Positions 56,425 to 64,000 of a stretch of 64,000 nt of DNA are shown piece after piece (the first letter of the stretch is position 1; every line of letters begins with the position of its first letter). The notes under the pieces are model-generated. The model ran no database searches and had not been told where the DNA came from. It saw nothing but the letters and a program-made list of their open reading frames with translations. Both the position numbers and the translations under genes were made by a program. The stretch comes from CAZPXZ01 sp965219495 (GTDB lineage: Bacteria; Pseudomonadota; Alphaproteobacteria; Rhodobacterales; CAZPXZ01), in contig OZ244777.1 of assembly GCA_965219495.1 (NCBI GenBank), positions 2,480,001 to 2,544,000 of the forward strand, written 5' to 3'.

Positions 56425-57913
56425 TCATCATCAAACCAATGCGAGTGATGTCTTGGGATTGGGAGGGCAATGGCGCGCTGAGCCGGCCGCGGAACATCAC
56501 GCAAATGAAATCGGAAAGGGAAAGCAATTCGTCCAGGTCTTCGGAGATCAGCAGGATTCCGGCGCCGCGCCTGCGGGCCTCCAACAGCTGTCCGTGCACA
56601 TACGCGATGGCGCCTTCGTCCAGCCCTCGGGAGGGCTGGTTCGCCACGATCAGGCCTGGCTCGCGGGACAGGCCGCGCGCCAGGATCAGTTTTTGCAGGT
56701 TTCCACCTGAAAGCAGGCGGGTCTCGGCGTTGGAACCCGGGCACCGGACATCGTACCGCTCGATCAGCGTCTCCGCGTGATGCCGGGCGGCGGCCTTGTC
56801 GAGCAAGATGCCCCCGCGCAGAAAAGGAGGACGCCGGACATCTTCGCTGACCAAATTCTCCCAGATCGTCATTTCGCCGATGATCCCCTTGGCGTGACGG
56901 TCTTCCGGTATCCGGCCAACTCCGGCAGCCACGATCGAACGCGCGTCCGCCTTTTCCAGGGGTCCGCCCAGTAATTGGATGCTGCCGGAAATCGGCGAAC
57001 GCGTTCCGGAGACAAGGTCGGCGAGGGCGCCCTGACCGTTGCCGGCAACGCCAGCGATCCCCAGAATTTGATGCGCGTGAACCGTCAGATCGACAGCGTC
57101 GAGGGTACCGCCTTGGCCCGACCCGTTTGTCGACACGCTTTCCAGGCGAAGCACCGGTTCACCGGCCGCCATGCGTTCCAACTTCGGGCGGCTCACTTTT
57201 CGGCCAACCATCATTTCGGCAAGGCGGTCACGGTCGGCTTCCGCGGTGGCCATTTCTCCGGCCAGCCTTCCGCCTCGAAGCACCACGATACGATCGCTCA
57301 CCCGGAGGATTTCGTTCAGCTTGTGGGAAATGATGATTGCGGAACGGCCCTGATTGACCAGGCTCCGCAACGTCGCGAAGAGGCTGTCGGTTTCCTGTGG
57401 AGTCAGGACCGCGGTCGGTTCGTCCAGAATCAGTATCCGGGCGTCGGCATAAAGCGCCTTGAGGATTTCTACCCGCTGCCTCTGGCCCACCGTCAGTTCG
57501 CCCACCCTGGCGTCGGGTTCCACCTCAAGGCCGAACTGTTCCGACAACTGCCGCAGCCGGCGGCGGCCTTCGGCAAGTCTCTGTCGCGGGGACCAAAGGG
57601 GTTCGCGGCCGAGGATCGTGTTTTCCAGGACCGTCAGGTTGTCTGCCAGCGTGAAGTGCTGGTGGACCATGCCGATGCCCGCTGCGATCGCCGATTCCGG
57701 CGACCCCGGCGGCAGCGGTTTGCCGTTGACCTCGACATGTCCGTCTTCGGCCACATAGTGCCCGAAGATGATGTTCATTAATGTGGTCTTGCCGGCGCCG
57801 TTTTCGCCGAGCAAGGCGAGCACCTCTCCGGCGGCCAACGACAGGTCGATCCCGTCGTTGGCCAGAAGAGTTCCGAAACGCTTGGTGATGCCCGCGAGTT
57901 TCAGCACCTCCAT
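56405..57913 (-). CDS. Nucleoside-type ABC transporter ATPase (two ATPase domains)
   Basis: A 502-aa protein with two ABC domains in tandem. The first has Walker A GENGAGKTT, signature ELTVGQRQRVEILKALY and Walker B ILILDEPTAVLTPQE. The second has a degenerate Walker A region (GVAGNGQGALADLVSG), RLLSGGNLQKLILARGLSRE, and IVANQPSRGLDEGAI. This is the usual RbsA/NupO layout. It lies 27 bp after the binding-protein gene and overlaps the next permease gene. Confidence 0.9.
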   Translation of the reverse strand: MEVLKLAGITKRFGTLLANDGIDLSLAAGEVLALLGENGAGKTTLMNIIFGHYVAEDGHVEVNGKPLPPGSPESAIAAGIGMVHQHFTLADNLTVLENTILGREPLWSPRQRLAEGRRRLRQLSEQFGLEVEPDARVGELTVGQRQRVEILKALYADARILILDEPTAVLTPQETDSLFATLRSLVNQGRSAIIISHKLNEILRVSDRIVVLRGGRLAGEMATAEADRDRLAEMMVGRKVSRPKLERMAAGEPVLRLESVSTNGSGQGGTLDAVDLTVHAHQILGIAGVAGNGQGALADLVSGTRSPISGSIQLLGGPLEKADARSIVAAGVGRIPEDRHAKGIIGEMTIWENLVSEDVRRPPFLRGGILLDKAAARHHAETLIERYDVRCPGSNAETRLLSGGNLQKLILARGLSREPGLIVANQPSRGLDEGAIAYVHGQLLEARRRGAGILLISEDLDELLSLSDFICVMFRGRLSAPLPSQSQDITRIGLMMSGQEVV

Positions 57914-57940
57914 CGCGTTTCTCGGGTTCCGATCAGCAGA

Positions 57941-58933
57941 TCAGTAGGTGGATTTCGGTTCCTCGTCGATGATTTCGACGACATACGTCCCGGCCAGAAT
58001 CTCGGCCTTGATTTCTTCAACCATGGCCTTAGCATCCACCGGAATCCTGTCCTCGAACTCGTAGTAGGGCGCGAGGCTGGCGCCGCCCTTCTGCATCATC
58101 GTCCATTCCTTGTAGTTGGATGCCTGGAACCTGCCTTCCTTGACTTCCTGAATGGCGTTGCTGATGGCCGAGTTCATGTCCCAAAGCGCCGAAGTCACGA
58201 CAACATTTTCGCCGTTTTCTTCCTTGTTCATGTCATTGACGTTGCCAAAAGCGATAATGCCACTTTCGCGGGCGGCATCCACGACGCCGGCGCGTTCTGC
58301 GTAGAGCACGTCAACACCCGCTTCGACCTGCGCGAATGCCGCTTCTTTGGCTTTCGGCGGATCGTACCAGGAGCCAATGAACGTGACCTTGAATTCCACG
58401 TCGGGATTCACTGACCGGGCGCCATTCATGAAGGCATGAAACAGGCGGTTGACTTCGCCGATCGGGTAGCCGCCAACCATGCCGATTTGATTGGACTTGG
58501 TCATCGAGCCCGCGAGAATTCCCATCAGGTAACAGGGTTCGTGGATATAGTTGTCGAAGACCGCGAAATTCGTCCCATGCGGCTTGAAGGGATCACCCAT
58601 CAGAAATGCGAGTTCCGGATAATCATCGGCGACTTCCCTGGCTTCACGGCTGATGCCGAAAGCCTCGCCGACGATCAGTGCGACGTCACTCTCGGCGTAT
58701 TCGCGCAGTACGCGGATGTAATCGGTGTTTGAAACCTTTTCAGAGAATACATACTCGATGTCACCCCGATCCTGGGCATTGCTCAGGGCCTGGTGCAAAC
58801 GCGCATCCCATTTCTGCTGAATCGGCTGTGTATAAATGCCCGCGACCTTGATCTTGTCGGCGGCAGCTCCGCCCGTTCCGAGCGCAGTCATCGCAACCGC
58901 CACAACCGCGAGCAACATGAACCTGATTTGCAT
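57941..58933 (-). CDS. BMP-family ABC transporter binding protein
   Basis: A 330-aa periplasmic protein of the BMP/Med (PnrA-like) family that binds nucleosides or nucleobases. It has a signal peptide (MQIRFMLLAVVAVAM..., probable cut near AAADK) without a lipobox. Family blocks are VAGIYTQPIQQKWDARLHQA, NYIHEPCYLMGILAGSMTKS, IGMVGGYPIGEVNRLFHAFM and VTFIGSWYDPPKAKEAAFAQ. The start ATG 58933 has an ideal AGGAGGTGAC. It opens the operon BMP-ATPase-permease-permease-cytosine deaminase. Confidence 0.9.
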   Translation of the reverse strand: MQIRFMLLAVVAVAMTALGTGGAAADKIKVAGIYTQPIQQKWDARLHQALSNAQDRGDIEYVFSEKVSNTDYIRVLREYAESDVALIVGEAFGISREAREVADDYPELAFLMGDPFKPHGTNFAVFDNYIHEPCYLMGILAGSMTKSNQIGMVGGYPIGEVNRLFHAFMNGARSVNPDVEFKVTFIGSWYDPPKAKEAAFAQVEAGVDVLYAERAGVVDAARESGIIAFGNVNDMNKEENGENVVVTSALWDMNSAISNAIQEVKEGRFQASNYKEWTMMQKGGASLAPYYEFEDRIPVDAKAMVEEIKAEILAGTYVVEIIDEEPKSTY

Positions 58934-59013
58934 TTTGTCACCTCCTGTTTGCCAAATCCCCATCGCGAATTGGCTGCATTCGTGCTGGATGCATACGATG
59001 ACACAGAGGGCTT

Positions 59014-59033
59014 CTTTTATCAACTGGTAAAAG
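59014..59033. promoter_or_regulatory. Candidate operator upstream of the BMP operon
   Basis: CTTTTA-TCAACTGG-TAAAAG is an inverted repeat with perfect 6-bp arms, about 80 bp before the binding-protein start and inside the 270-bp spacer that must hold the operon promoter. No regulator gene lies nearby, so the cognate protein is unknown. Confidence 0.3.
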
Positions 59034-59203
59034 TTTCGACAGACGACTTGAGCGCCCGCGACGCGACGCCTGCCGAAATCGTCAGGGCGGAAAACCACGG
59101 GCGAATTGTGCCCGTGTCGACAAAATCCAGCTTGGCCGGATTGATGAAATGCGGAAATCACGAATCGCAGACCGAATTCTTCCGAATTCTGTTTCACCCC
59201 GAC

Positions 59204-60913
59204 TTACTTCAGGAGATGCCACTCCTGAATGTTCCACGTTGTCGCATCCCAGGCATTGTGGCGGACACCCCCAAGGGACAGCGCCCGGGCCGCAACCTCG
59301 CCCCGATGGATCAGCGGGATCAATGCCCCGTAATCGATCAGCATGTCGTTCATTCGCCTGGCGATCTCGGCGCGCCTCTCGATTCCCGCCGTTTCGGAAA
59401 GCGACCGCGCCAGCCTGTCGTATGCCGCATCGCAATAGCGCGGAATATTTCCGCCAATCCACTGCGTTTCGAGACCCGGAATCTCATCGCAGGTCCAGTT
59501 CTGCAGGTAGCTTTGAGGATCGGCGCCATCGAAATAGCCTGTGTACATCTCGATGTCGGCGTAGAACTTCTGATACGTGTCCTGGCTTGCCGGATCGCTC
59601 CCGAAAAACACCGTCGCTTCGATATCCTTTAATTCGGTGTCGACGCCAATCTCCCGCCACATCTGCTTGATCAACGCCTGGGTGCCCTGACGGACCGCAT
59701 TCGTTGAAGTCTGGAATGTGATCGATAGCCGGACTCCGTCTTTTGCGCGAATTCCGTCCGGTGCTCGAGTCCAGCCGGCGTTGTCCAGCAGCCTGTTGGC
59801 GCCATCGAGATCTTGCGCCTTGCACCAGTCGTTGGCAGTTGAGGCATAGACGGCCGGGGCTGGAAGAATATTGCAGGTCGCCCGGCCCGTGGGACCGTAA
59901 CCGGCGTCGACCAAGGCGTTCCGGTCGATTGCCATCGACAGCGCGCGGCGCACCGCCGGTTCGGAGAGAAACGGATGCGGGTTCCCACCGCCCTGGTAGG
60001 TCGCTCGCCCGTCGCCCAGCGCCGGGTCGGGGTTGGTGAGTTGCACCACCAGGCGTTCGACCAACGCGCCGAATGCCGTGAGCACCTCGCCCTTTCCCTT
60101 CTCCGCCAGGGAGGCGAGGATTTCGGGCTCGACCTGAAGATTCCAGGCGTAGTCGTACTCCCCGGTCTCGAGTACATCGCGCGCCGCCGAAACCGCGCTG
60201 CCGCCGCCCTTCAGCAGGATCGAAGAAAATCCCGGCAGGCCGGGATCCCGATAGCGCTCATTCAACTTGTACAAGACCCTATCGTTCGGATGAAATTGCT
60301 CCACCCGGAAAGGGCCGGTGCCGATCGGACCAAAATTCTGTTCCACGCATTCCAGCGCCCTTTCACCCATACAATTCGCGAACTGTTTCCTTTGCATGAC
60401 CGGCGTTACCGAGCCGACGAAGGGACCGTACGGAAACGGCATCGGAACCTGGAACCATATTCTCACCGTATGCGCATCGATGGCTTTCACGGACTCGACT
60501 CCCTGAAACCGGCTGGCTGCGTTGCAGCCAATGTCCGGGTCCATGCAGTACGCTGCCGTGAATGCGACATCCGCCGCCGTGAACGGGGAGCCGTCCGACC
60601 AGAGCACGCCGCTCCTGAGTTTCCAGGTCATGGACATGAGATCCGACGCAATTCCACCGTTTTCGAGCGTCGGAATTTCCACGGCCAGTGCGGGAACCAT
60701 TTCGCCGTTCTCGTCGTAGCGCGCCAACGGTTCAAGGACCATCGAAGCCGCATGCAAGTCCTTGATTCCGCTGGAAAGGAACGGGTTCAGTATGGAAGGA
60801 GCCTGCCAGTAGAGCATTTTCAACTGGCCGTCAGCGCCTCGCTCAGCAGCCGCGTCGGATATCGCGGCCAGAAGAACCGCCATCGCCGGGAAGAACATTC
60901 GTGGTTTCAGCAT
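59204..60913 (-). CDS. Peptide/opine-type ABC binding protein (SBP_bac_5 family)
   Basis: A 569-aa periplasmic DppA/OppA-like protein. The start ATG 60913 has GAGG upstream; the signal peptide runs to about DAAAE. Family blocks are VLEPLARYDENGEMVPALAV, WKLRSGVLWSDGSPFTAADV, and LSMAIDRNALVDAGYGPTGR. No dpp-type permease or ATPase genes are in the window, so partners must be encoded elsewhere or the protein is an orphan. It lies 144 bp before puuA in transcription terms and may belong with the putrescine operon, though its family binds peptides, opines or nickel. Confidence 0.85.
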   Translation of the reverse strand: MLKPRMFFPAMAVLLAAISDAAAERGADGQLKMLYWQAPSILNPFLSSGIKDLHAASMVLEPLARYDENGEMVPALAVEIPTLENGGIASDLMSMTWKLRSGVLWSDGSPFTAADVAFTAAYCMDPDIGCNAASRFQGVESVKAIDAHTVRIWFQVPMPFPYGPFVGSVTPVMQRKQFANCMGERALECVEQNFGPIGTGPFRVEQFHPNDRVLYKLNERYRDPGLPGFSSILLKGGGSAVSAARDVLETGEYDYAWNLQVEPEILASLAEKGKGEVLTAFGALVERLVVQLTNPDPALGDGRATYQGGGNPHPFLSEPAVRRALSMAIDRNALVDAGYGPTGRATCNILPAPAVYASTANDWCKAQDLDGANRLLDNAGWTRAPDGIRAKDGVRLSITFQTSTNAVRQGTQALIKQMWREIGVDTELKDIEATVFFGSDPASQDTYQKFYADIEMYTGYFDGADPQSYLQNWTCDEIPGLETQWIGGNIPRYCDAAYDRLARSLSETAGIERRAEIARRMNDMLIDYGALIPLIHRGEVAARALSLGGVRHNAWDATTWNIQEWHLLK

Positions 60914-61057
60914 CGCAATGACCCTCGTTGACAGGCGCGCGAGCCACGCATCGAACCGGCATTCGCGCGCTCGTTCACACAGTATGATGACCGGAAACAC
61001 CCTCCCCCGCTACCTTCCTGGGAGAATTCCGTGTCTTCTGCCGTTGCCGGATTGCCT

Positions 61058-62434
61058 TCAGGACTTGCGGAAATAGATCTCGTACTCCACGTCCGTAATC
61101 CGCTTGTTCAATTCATCCTGTTCGGACTTTTTCATCTGCGCGTAGAGCTGCTGGAATTTTTGCCCAAGAACCCGCGCCGCGACCTCCGAGTTCGAGAATC
61201 GCTCTATTGCATTCTGCCAGTGCGGCGTAAGCGCCTCGCCCGCAAAATCGCGTCCGCCGGAATCCACTGGAGGCGCCGGCTCGGCATCCCTTTCCATTCC
61301 TTCCAGCATTCCCCCCAGCACGGCTGCGAGAAGCAGGTACGGTTGCGCGTCGGCCCCGGCGATGCGGTGCTCCAACCTTGCCGAAGCGCCCTTGCGTTCG
61401 GGAATGCGAATGGACGCACCACGGTGATCATATCCCCAGCAGATGCGGACGGGAGCGTAATTTCCGGCCTGAAACCGCTTGTAGGAATTGGCGTGCGGGG
61501 CAAACACAAGCTGAAAGTCCAGCGCGGTCTCCATGCATCCGGTTACGGCGGAGAGGAGTTTCGGCCCGGCGATGGCGGTGCTCGCTTCCTGTTCGTCAAA
61601 GGCGTTGCAGCCGTCTTCGTCGGTAAGGCTTATGTGCACGTGGCAGCCGTTCCCCGGCCTCCCGCTCCAGGGCTTGGCCATGAACGTGGTATCGAAACCG
61701 TGCTGCACAGCGACCTGCTTGACCAAGCGCTTGAATTGAATCGCCAGGTCTCCGGCGCGGCACGCATCCCGCACATGTCCGAGATTGAGTTCGAACTGGC
61801 GCGGCGCCATTTCCGTAACCAGGGCCGTAATGGGAATGCGTTGCGCGTCCGCGAATGTGCGAATGTCGTCCAGGACGGGCGACGCGTCCTGCAATTCATC
61901 CAACTCGTAGAGCCTGCTGATCGACTTCTCGTCCTGCCGGGGCCGCGTGCGCGCCCGATTGGCGTCATCGCGACGAAACAGGCAAAACTCGAATTCGGTC
62001 GCCGCGACCGGGAACAGGCCCCGTTCGTGAAACCGTCGTTGCACGGACGAGAGAACTTGACGGGAATCCAGAAGATGCGGCGTCTTGCGATCCGCTTCGA
62101 ACATCGTCAGCAGCACTTGTGCAGACGGGCGGGCGCGCCACGGAATTCGCCGAAGCGTTCCGGGTACAGGCAGGCAAAAACCGTCGGGATCAGAGGGAAA
62201 CAGTCCCAGGCTTTCGTCAAATGTCGAGGTTGACCAGATGGTTTCACCGAAAATGGAAATAGGCAGGTGGACTCCCTGCTCTTCGATGCCCCGAAGGGCG
62301 TCCGCCGGAAACCACTTTCCACGCGCGGTTCCGGCCGAGTCCGTGAGCAGGACCTCCAGGGTCTCGATGTCGGGATTCTCCGCGACAAACTTGTCGCGCT
62401 CCTCGGCAAACGCCGCCCGCAATTCCTCAGTCAA
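61058..62434 (-). CDS. puuA: Glutamine synthetase-like protein, probable gamma-glutamylputrescine synthetase
   Basis: A 458-aa protein with the glutamine-synthetase fold: VAATEFEFCLFRRDD, GNGCHVHISLTDEDG, YKRFQAGNYAPVRICWGYDH, ASIRIPERKG and RLEHRIAGADAQPYLLLAAV. The smaller size and divergence from GlnA, and translational coupling to potI (ATGA overlap at 62431-62434), favour PuuA: ATP-dependent joining of glutamate to putrescine, the first step of the gamma-glutamylated putrescine pathway. The exact amine acceptor is inferred from context. Confidence 0.82.
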   Translation of the reverse strand: MTEELRAAFAEERDKFVAENPDIETLEVLLTDSAGTARGKWFPADALRGIEEQGVHLPISIFGETIWSTSTFDESLGLFPSDPDGFCLPVPGTLRRIPWRARPSAQVLLTMFEADRKTPHLLDSRQVLSSVQRRFHERGLFPVAATEFEFCLFRRDDANRARTRPRQDEKSISRLYELDELQDASPVLDDIRTFADAQRIPITALVTEMAPRQFELNLGHVRDACRAGDLAIQFKRLVKQVAVQHGFDTTFMAKPWSGRPGNGCHVHISLTDEDGCNAFDEQEASTAIAGPKLLSAVTGCMETALDFQLVFAPHANSYKRFQAGNYAPVRICWGYDHRGASIRIPERKGASARLEHRIAGADAQPYLLLAAVLGGMLEGMERDAEPAPPVDSGGRDFAGEALTPHWQNAIERFSNSEVAARVLGQKFQQLYAQMKKSEQDELNKRITDVEYEIYFRKS

Positions 62435-63252
62435 GCTGCACCTGCGGCTTGAACTCGCGCTCGCTCCTTGCGAATTTCAATTCTCTTGCTGGCGATGGCG
62501 GCGGCAATGACGCCAATCGCAACCGCGGCAACCAGCAGCGTGCAAAGCGCGTTGATCTCCGGCGTGACGCCGAGTCGGATCGCCGAATAGACTTTCATGG
62601 GTAGCGTGGTGGCCCCGGGTCCGGTCGTAAAGCTCGCGATGACCAAGTCATCAAGCGACAGCGTGAATGAAAGTAGCCAGGCCGCGACCACCGCCGGCGC
62701 GATCACCGGCAGCGTCACCAGAATGAAGGCCTTTGCCGGCGGACACCCGAGGTCCCGTGCGGCTTCCTCCAGGGATTGATCGAAGGTCACCAGGCGCGAG
62801 GAAACCACTATCGCGGCGTAACACATCGAGAACGTGATATGCGCCGCGGTTACCGTCCAGAAGCCACGGTCGAACCCGATCGCCACGAACAGAAGAAGCA
62901 AAGAGAGGCCGGTGATCACCTCCGGCATGACCAGCGGCGCGTAGATCATTCCGGAGAAAAGCGTGCGACCCCGAAACCGGCCACCGCGAACCAGCGCCAG
63001 CGCCGCCAAGGTCCCAAAAACGGTCGCAACCGTCGAGGAGAGGATCGCGACACGGATGGTCACCCAGGCCGCGTCGATATAGCCCTGGTTTCGGAAGAGT
63101 TCGCCATACCACTTCGTGGAAAACCCCGTCCAGACCGTCACGAGCCGGGATTCGTTGAAACTGAACGCGACGAGCAAAACGATCGGCAGATAGAGAAACG
63201 CGAAGCCGAGCGTCAGTGAAACGAGATTGAAACCGCTGAGACGGCCGGTCAC
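62431..63252 (-). CDS. potI: Putrescine-type ABC transporter permease (PotI type)
   Basis: A 273-aa permease from GTG 63252, which overlaps the potH stop (GTGA). Typical features are FAFLYLPIVLLVAFSFNESR near the N-terminus and the EAA loop LEEAARDLGCPPAKAFILVT, then LDDLVIASFTTGPGATTLPM, the PotC/PotI hallmark. Its stop overlaps the puuA start. It forms the channel with PotH. Confidence 0.87.
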   Translation of the reverse strand: MTGRLSGFNLVSLTLGFAFLYLPIVLLVAFSFNESRLVTVWTGFSTKWYGELFRNQGYIDAAWVTIRVAILSSTVATVFGTLAALALVRGGRFRGRTLFSGMIYAPLVMPEVITGLSLLLLFVAIGFDRGFWTVTAAHITFSMCYAAIVVSSRLVTFDQSLEEAARDLGCPPAKAFILVTLPVIAPAVVAAWLLSFTLSLDDLVIASFTTGPGATTLPMKVYSAIRLGVTPEINALCTLLVAAVAIGVIAAAIASKRIEIRKERARVQAAGAA

Positions 63253-64000
63253 GATCCGAGCCCTCCCTGGCGCTCGGACTGCCGCTGAAAGAATACAATC
63301 GGTATCACGAGCGACAACAGCAACACCACGGCCACGGCCGACGAAACCGGCCAGTCGCGGTTCGAGAAGAACTCCGACCACAGCGTCTTGCCGATCATGA
63401 TGGTCCTCGATCCCCCGAGAAGGTCAGGGATCACAAACTCCCCGACTGCTGGGATGAACACGAGAAAGCACCCCGCGATTACGCCCGGCATCGCGAGCGG
63501 AACCGTGACTTGCCAGAATGCCGCCAGCGGCGTAGCGCCGAGATCCCCGGCGGCTTCCAGAAGATCGCGGTCCAGGCGCTCGAGCGAGGCGTAAATCGGC
63601 AGCGCCATGAACGGCAGGTAGGAATAGACAATGCCGATGTAGACTGCGATGTTCGTGTTGTGGATGGTGAGGGGTTCATCGATCACCCCGAGCGCCAGGA
63701 GGCCAAGATTGAGCAATCCCTCCCGCTTGAGAATGCCGATCCATGCGTAGACGCGGATCAGGAAACTCGTCCAGAACGGCAGGATCAGCATCATCACGAG
63801 AAACGGACGCACCGCGCGCGGCGCGCGGGCCATGCCATAGGCGAGCGGAAACGCGACCAACAGCGTCAGCACCGTCGAGAGGCCGGCAATCTGCAGGCTG
63901 GAGAGATACGACTTCCAGTAAAGGTCGTCCTCGACGAGCCAGAGATAGTTTTCGAGGTCGAATTCGGCAATCTGGCTGACAATCGCTTGCAGTCCCGCCG
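63249..64000 (-). CDS. potH: Putrescine-type ABC transporter permease (PotH type), 5' end outside window
   Basis: At least 250 residues are encoded, and the frame stays open through the right edge. Blocks typical of PotB/PotH are FWTSFLIRVYAWIGILKREG, YSYLPFMALPIYASLERLDR, the EAA loop LLEAAGDLGATPLAAFWQVT, and GEFVIPDLLGGSRTIMIGKT. The cytosolic ATPase and binding-protein genes (potG, potF) are expected just beyond the window. Confidence 0.87.
   Translation of the reverse strand, partial: AGLQAIVSQIAEFDLENYLWLVEDDLYWKSYLSSLQIAGLSTVLTLLVAFPLAYGMARAPRAVRPFLVMMLILPFWTSFLIRVYAWIGILKREGLLNLGLLALGVIDEPLTIHNTNIAVYIGIVYSYLPFMALPIYASLERLDRDLLEAAGDLGATPLAAFWQVTVPLAMPGVIAGCFLVFIPAVGEFVIPDLLGGSRTIMIGKTLWSEFFSNRDWPVSSAVAVVLLLSLVIPIVFFQRQSERQGGLGS

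Noticed and set aside
1..64000. CRISPR array, rRNA or riboswitch
   Set aside because: No regularly spaced repeats were seen and no conserved rRNA or riboswitch core sequence was recognised on either strand.

Overview
The window is 64 kb of GC-rich (roughly 58-60%) bacterial DNA. It is most likely alphaproteobacterial, judging from its many solute-uptake ABC transporters and the styles of hydantoinase, gamma-glutamyltransferase, putrescine and nucleobase genes; no rRNA, tRNA or single-copy marker fixes the taxon. Two kinds of DNA alternate: intact catabolic and transport gene clusters, and stretches packed with insertion sequences and their debris (at least 14 IS elements or fragments, a group II intron relic, a MITE-like element and three broken tyrosine recombinases).

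Layout. 0-13.3 kb: the end of an ISKra4-type transposase; an IS427-type IS5 element holding a nested ISL2-type IS5 element; a two-gene polar amino-acid ABC remnant (permease plus ATPase, no binding protein); an IS1380 element; an IS5 element; an integrase pseudogene split by a 312-bp MITE-like element; a class III aminotransferase; a 578-aa DDE transposase and a second, truncated copy of the same IS5 element. 13.5-15.9 kb: the first of three IS4/Tn5-type elements whose transposase carries an N-terminal DruA-like (DUF4338) domain. 15.9-30.2 kb: a complete branched-chain-type ABC transporter facing a divergent hyuA-hyuB-ggt operon, then an alpha/beta hydrolase, a second gamma-glutamyltransferase and a FadR-type GntR regulator. 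Clusters of TTGGT/ACCAA palindromes in both divergent promoter regions suggest one regulon. Taken together this looks like uptake and breakdown of gamma-glutamyl, oxoproline or hydantoin compounds.

30.2-43.4 kb: a LivK-like lipoprotein gene cut near its 3' end by the second DruA-transposase element, an IS1634 element, a graveyard (group II intron reduced to its ends, fragments of an integrase and of IS4, IS1595 and IS5 transposases), the third DruA-transposase element, and an amidase. 43.4-51.5 kb: a Gfo/Idh/MocA oxidoreductase killed by two short tandem duplications, then an intact spermidine/Fe3+-type ABC transporter (binding protein, two permeases, ATPase) followed by an arylsulfatase with an unusual active-site motif. 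51.5-52.9 kb: an integrase fragment and gene-poor DNA. 52.9-58.9 kb: a BMP-type nucleoside/nucleobase ABC transporter in one operon with a cytosine deaminase. 59.2-64 kb: a peptide-type binding protein, then a translationally coupled puuA-potI-potH putrescine operon running off the right edge.

The most unusual signal is the set of three diverged, apparently complete elements (13503-15934, about 31472-33834, 39464-41942). Each has its own inverted repeats, 8-10 bp target duplications, an intact Tn5-type Y-x2-R-x3-E-x6-K motif and a DruA-like N-terminal half. Several insertions also sit on or just beside stop codons of otherwise intact genes.
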